Shown here one piece after another: positions 50,708-54,236 of a stretch of DNA of 54,236 bases. Numbering within the stretch: the first letter of the stretch is position 1; each line of letters starts with the position of its first letter. Source of the stretch: Leptolyngbya sp. Heron Island J. GTDB taxonomy: Bacteria; Cyanobacteriota; Cyanobacteriia; Phormidesmidales; Phormidesmidaceae. The DNA is taken from contig NZ_AWNH01000097.1 of the NCBI RefSeq assembly GCF_000482245.1, positions 1 through 54,236 on the forward strand, given 5' to 3'. The position numbers were made by a program, and so were the translations under genes. The notes under the pieces were generated by a model. That model was not told the DNA's origin. It made no database searches and saw only the letters and a program-made list of their open reading frames with translations.

Positions 50708-52771
50708 ATGAATTTGGTGATTCAACCCGGTGATTGTTTTCCCCTAGGAGCAATGGTGCGGGATGGCGGTGTAAACTTCTGTGTTTACGCTCGGGGTGCC
50801 ACAGCAGTAGACCTCTTGCTGTTTGAATCACCTGAGAGTCCCAAACCTGAGACGACTATTCGTCTGTCACCCGATATCAATCAGACCTTCCACTACTGGC
50901 ATGTATTTATTGCTGGTGTGTCAGCGGGACAAGTCTATGGGTATCGGGTGACGGGACCGTGCAATCCATCCCAGGGGACAAGATTTAACCCTAATAAGGT
51001 GCTGCTTGATCCCTATGCTCGTTCAGTGGTCGGTTGGCAAAATTACTCTCGCCAGGCCGCCACTGACGACTCCGACAACTGTGCCCAGGCATTGAGGGCA
51101 GTGGTGGTGGACCCGCTCAAGTATGAGTGGGAAGGCGATCTGCATCCTCGTACCCCCTATGCTGAAACTATTATCTATGAACTGCATGTGGGTGGGTTCA
51201 CCCAACATGCATCATCAGGGCTACCAGTCGAGAAACGGGGCACCTATGCGGGACTGATTGAGAAGATTCCCTACCTTAAATCTTTGGGCATTACGGCTGT
51301 GGAGCTCATGCCGGTGCAAGAGTTTGATGCCACCGATGCGCCAGCGGGACTGACTAACTATTGGGGCTATAGCCCAGTTGCTTTTTTTGCTCCCCACCGT
51401 GGTTATAGTTCTCGTCAGGACAAGTTAGGGCCTGTCAATGAGTTTCGAGACATGGTAAAAGCCTTTCACCGAGCTGGCATCGAAGTAATTCTCGATGTGG
51501 TGTTTAACCATACTGCTGAGGGCAATCATCAGGGGCCAACATTATCGCTCAAGGGGTTTGGTAACGAAGATTACTATATCCTTGATCAAGCCTGTAAAGG
51601 CTATTACAAAGACTATAGCGGCTGTGGTAACACGCTAAAAACTAGTGCCATTAGCGGTTACCTGATTCTCGACTGTCTCCGCTATTGGGTGACTGAGATG
51701 CATATCGATGGCTTTCGATTTGATTTAGCCTCGGTGCTTTCTCGCGGGGTGACGGGAGAACCGTTGGTGAATCCTCCCCTCTTGTGGATGATTAACACCG
51801 ATCCGGCGTTGGCCAGTACCAAAATCATTGCTGAGGCCTGGGATGCAGCAGGTTTATATCAGGTGGGTCATTTTGCTGGGGAGCGCTTTGCTGAATGGAA
51901 TGGTCCCTATCGCGATGATATTCGCCGGTTTGTAAAAGGAGATAGCGGAGTGATCCGGGCATTAGCCGATCGGATTGTGGGTAGTCCCGATCTCTATGCT
52001 CTCAATCGGAAAAGTCCTAACTACAGCGTTCATTTTGTTACCTGTCATGATGGTTTTACCCTATATGACATGGTGAGCTACAACTATAAGCACAATCTGG
52101 CGAACGGTGAAGAGAATCGTGATGGGGCGAATGATAATTGGAGCTGGGATTGTGGTATAGAAGGCCCTACGGACGATCTGGCGGTGCAAAAGCTGCGGCT
52201 AAAACAGGCGAAAAATCTGTTGGTGCTGTGGGCGATGTCTCAAGGAACACCGATGTTGTTGATGGGGGATGAGACGTTGCGATCGCAGCTAGGCAACAAT
52301 AATGCTTACTGCCAAAATAATCCGATCAGCTGGTTTAATTGGGATAATGTGACTACCCAGGCTGATTTTCTGCACTTTGTGCAGGGTCTCATTGAGTTTA
52401 TTCAAAATCTGCAGGTTTTTCGCCACGATCATCATCTAGTCGCGACATCCCAGGCGATTACGGAACCGGCGATTACCTGGCATGGGACTCGATTGGGCCT
52501 GCCGGACTGGAGCTATGATTCCCATAGTCTGGCGTTTACGCTGCGCTACGGTAAGTTTAACGAGAGTTTGCATGTGATGCTGAATGCGTTTTATCAACCC
52601 TTGGTGTTTGAGCTGCCATCGTTGGGTGGTAAGGGTCACTGGCGACGGGTGGTTGATACGGCGTTGGAGTCTCCGGATGATTTTTGTTGTGTGGAAAAGG
52701 CGACAAAAGTGGACTCGTCGGTGTATAAAGTAGATGAACGGTCATCAGTGGTGTTGATAGCCTGCAAGTAA
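50708..52771 (+). CDS. glgX: Glycogen debranching enzyme (GlgX/isoamylase, GH13)
   Basis: 687 residues; GGAGG at the end of adhE is a usable ribosome site. An N-terminal CBM48-like domain (FPLGAMVRDGGVNFCVYARG) precedes the GH13 barrel. Catalytic residues: Asp339 in GFRFDLASVL (nucleophile), Glu376 in IIAEAWDAAG (acid/base) and Asp448 in VTCHDGFTL. It hydrolyses alpha-1,6 branches of limit glycogen. Cotranscription with adhE links storage glycogen to fermentation. Confidence 0.93.
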   Translation: MNLVIQPGDCFPLGAMVRDGGVNFCVYARGATAVDLLLFESPESPKPETTIRLSPDINQTFHYWHVFIAGVSAGQVYGYRVTGPCNPSQGTRFNPNKVLLDPYARSVVGWQNYSRQAATDDSDNCAQALRAVVVDPLKYEWEGDLHPRTPYAETIIYELHVGGFTQHASSGLPVEKRGTYAGLIEKIPYLKSLGITAVELMPVQEFDATDAPAGLTNYWGYSPVAFFAPHRGYSSRQDKLGPVNEFRDMVKAFHRAGIEVILDVVFNHTAEGNHQGPTLSLKGFGNEDYYILDQACKGYYKDYSGCGNTLKTSAISGYLILDCLRYWVTEMHIDGFRFDLASVLSRGVTGEPLVNPPLLWMINTDPALASTKIIAEAWDAAGLYQVGHFAGERFAEWNGPYRDDIRRFVKGDSGVIRALADRIVGSPDLYALNRKSPNYSVHFVTCHDGFTLYDMVSYNYKHNLANGEENRDGANDNWSWDCGIEGPTDDLAVQKLRLKQAKNLLVLWAMSQGTPMLLMGDETLRSQLGNNNAYCQNNPISWFNWDNVTTQADFLHFVQGLIEFIQNLQVFRHDHHLVATSQAITEPAITWHGTRLGLPDWSYDSHSLAFTLRYGKFNESLHVMLNAFYQPLVFELPSLGGKGHWRRVVDTALESPDDFCCVEKATKVDSSVYKVDERSSVVLIACK

Positions 52772-52885
52772 GTTAGGCGTATGCATGAAGATAAGGACCG
52801 AGACATCAATAAAATCCATAGTCCTCAAGGCGAGTATTAGAGGACTGAGCGGAGTCGTAAGGTCGGCTGTCCAAGTGATTTCAGG

Positions 52886-52927
52886 TTGTTCAGGCCCCCA
52901 AATCCCCAAGTCTGGGGGCCTGAACAA
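52886..52927. terminator. Perfect 15-bp hairpin after glgX
   Basis: TTGTTCAGGCCCCCA (52886-52900) pairs perfectly with TGGGGGCCTGAACAA (52913-52927); a 12-nt loop. It lacks a strong T run but probably terminates the pfl-adhE-glgX transcripts. A further 7-bp dyad GAGTTCA/TGAACTC lies at 53010-53032, near the likely right end of the IS110 element. Confidence 0.6.
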
Positions 52928-53058
52928 GTTTTGAATGTCTCTACAGCCCCTGTTATTAGACTTTTCTTCTTTAAGAAAATAAGCCTTTCTTGGTGGTGGG
53001 CTTCGACATGAGTTCAGACCAAGCGTGAACTCGGAGATACTGTGTGCTCTTGTGAATG

Positions 53059-54036
53059 TCAAGCCTGAGCAGCGAGTGCTTTGTTGGCATCAAAAGGGTG
53101 CCCCGAGTGTAATACCCCAAAGACCCATCGAATCAATTTATGCATAATTGCACCGACCACCTGCATTTTGAGCTTTCCGGCTGCCAGTAAACGGTCCCGA
53201 AACTGAGCAATCACAAGATTGTGATTAATGGACGCTAACGCTGGCATATATAAGGCTTTTCGCAATCGCGCATTACCCATTTTTGAGAGTCTAGGTTTCT
53301 TGTGGATAGAGCTACCAGAATCATGGTTTTTGGGCGTTAAACCAGCATGAGCCGCCAGTTGTCGAGCACTTTTGAAGAACCGGATATCGCCAACCTCAGC
53401 CAGAATAATCGCCGCTGTTTTGTCGCCAATTCCGGGAATCGAGGTAATCAGATCGCGTTGTTTTTTTAGATGGTCGTGACGGTCAATGTGGTGTTTAATT
53501 TCTTCCAACAGCAATTTGTACTCGCCCTTAAGAAATTCCAGATGTCGCTTGATAGCCTCCACCAGCTCCTCAGGGGTGGTTTCCAATCGATTTCGTTCTT
53601 GACTCATGATCTTCTCAAGCACATCCAAACGACGAACAAGCGCTTGCAATGCGTCCACCTCAGGAGCCGGTGGTGTCCATGCTCGCGGCTTGCGTTCGAA
53701 GCAGAACTGCGCAATAAGGCTCGCATCCACCCGGTCCGTTTTTGTCCGCACCAATAGGCTCTCGCCATAGGCTTTGATTTGTTTAGGATTAGCGATGGTG
53801 ACCACATGCCCCTGCTCGTGGAGAGTGCGAGCCACCGGATGAGCATAGGTACTGGTCGCTTCCACGCAGGCGTGAACACGCTCCACTTGATGGTATGCCA
53901 GCCAGTTTACTAACGCTTGGTGCCCTGAGGCATCATTACTCACAGTCTTTCGTTTCGGCTTCTTATCAGCTCTCAGCAGTAAGGCCGCATACAGTTTATG
54001 CTTGCCAACATCGATTCCTAAGCACGGAAGAGACAT
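53059..54036 (-). CDS. IS110-family transposase
   Basis: 325 residues from the ATG at 54036, which has AGGAG about 10 nt upstream. The DEDD (RuvC-like) domain begins CLGIDVGKHKLYAAL, followed by HACVEATSTY and VRTKTDRVDASLIAQF, giving the Asp/Glu/Asp/Asp residues. A coiled-coil middle region is followed by the transposase_20 domain SIPGIGDKTAAIILAEVG and AAHAGLTPKNHDSGSS, which holds the catalytic Ser region. Apparently full length. IS110 elements move through RNA-guided recombination and leave no inverted terminal repeats. Confidence 0.93.
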   Translation of the reverse strand: MSLPCLGIDVGKHKLYAALLLRADKKPKRKTVSNDASGHQALVNWLAYHQVERVHACVEATSTYAHPVARTLHEQGHVVTIANPKQIKAYGESLLVRTKTDRVDASLIAQFCFERKPRAWTPPAPEVDALQALVRRLDVLEKIMSQERNRLETTPEELVEAIKRHLEFLKGEYKLLLEEIKHHIDRHDHLKKQRDLITSIPGIGDKTAAIILAEVGDIRFFKSARQLAAHAGLTPKNHDSGSSIHKKPRLSKMGNARLRKALYMPALASINHNLVIAQFRDRLLAAGKLKMQVVGAIMHKLIRWVFGVLHSGHPFDANKALAAQA

Positions 54037-54236
54037 GAGATAGAGGCTCCTATCGGACAATCGTCAACTCCATCCACTATCGACTCTGTCCTTGTTAATT
54101 CAGGTTGCGTTGCACCGATGGCAACACCTTTGATACTGTCGAGGCTAGTCGTTGGATGGGGCAGGTAGCTCATCAGGCGCAATCCGCTGTTCTCCGACCG
54201 AGCTTGGTTAGCTCTAGGGACCCCCCAGTTTGGATT
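54037..54236 (-). ncRNA. Candidate IS110 bridge RNA region (5' of transposase)
   Basis: In IS110-group elements the noncoding end upstream of the transposase encodes the bridge RNA that guides target choice. These 200 bp, read toward the transposase, contain foldable parts: GAGCT-AACCA-AGCTC (5-bp stem), then an unpaired pyrimidine-rich loop, then GTTGC-CATCGGT-GCAAC. No ORF is seen. The element end may lie within or beyond the window edge. Placement by family knowledge; loops not verified. Confidence 0.45.

Overview
The window is a stretch of cyanobacterial chromosome or large plasmid. Evidence for this is the frequent HIP1 octamer GCGATCGC (for example at 2193-2200, 4761-4768 and 37933-37940), long-form LrtA/HPF proteins, a heptameric short tandem repeat, and gene families typical of mat-forming or filamentous cyanobacteria. 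Pyruvate formate-lyase and a hybrid NRPS-PKS suggest a metabolically versatile, probably benthic organism that meets dark anoxia. I cannot name the genus. Transposases bound both edges: an IS4-type remnant on the left and an IS110-type element on the right.

Layout. 1-7000: IS4-family transposase tail, then a complete tripartite RND efflux operon (adaptor, HAE1-type pump, TolC-like channel) behind a promoter that overlaps two tandem TetR-type dyads. 7000-9400: a decayed short-chain dehydrogenase, an AT-rich methyltransferase and a LysE-type exporter. 9400-13400: type 2 NADH dehydrogenase, then a DoxX / histidine kinase / OmpR-type regulator operon. 13450-17900: a LysR regulator divergent from a second RND pump that has no adaptor gene. 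18000-21130: a small Cys/Trp-rich protein, a lipoprotein PQQ-type sugar dehydrogenase, a small membrane protein and the first hibernation factor. 21226-35761 (all minus strand): a 3727-residue NRPS-PKS followed by a small methyltransferase, an EgtB-type sulfoxide synthase, a DUF427 protein and an EgtC-type amidohydrolase. 36100-40600: alpha/beta hydrolase, DUF218 protein, ArnT-like glycosyltransferase and the second hibernation factor. 40800-52800: an acyl-CoA synthetase/GNAT fusion, then pflB, pflA, adhE and glgX in a row. The window ends with IS110.

The most interesting region is the minus-strand run from 35761 to 21226. The megasynthase has one adenylation domain whose pocket residues resemble the histidine code of bacitracin synthetase. 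It carries an embedded methyltransferase and is followed by a fully reducing PKS module and a thioesterase. Immediately downstream lie relatives of the two ergothioneine enzymes that make the imidazole C-S bond and trim the gamma-glutamyl group, with an unrelated small methyltransferase in place of EgtD. My inference is a thiohistidine-type polyketide/peptide hybrid, possibly a gamma-amino acid or pyrrolidinone with a sulfur-substituted imidazole. I know of no described pathway with this make-up.

A second discovery is a roughly 100-bp MITE-like repeat present three times (17873-17974, 21126-21229, 40672-40765). It has imperfect terminal inverted repeats, CTAG-type ends and an internal 8-bp unit TGGATGGG present 3, 1 and 2 times. 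One copy supplies the stop codons of two convergent genes, and another encodes the C-terminus of the second RND pump.

The right-hand block links glycogen debranching (glgX, 7 nt after adhE) to mixed-acid/ethanol fermentation, a coherent module for dark anaerobic energy metabolism.
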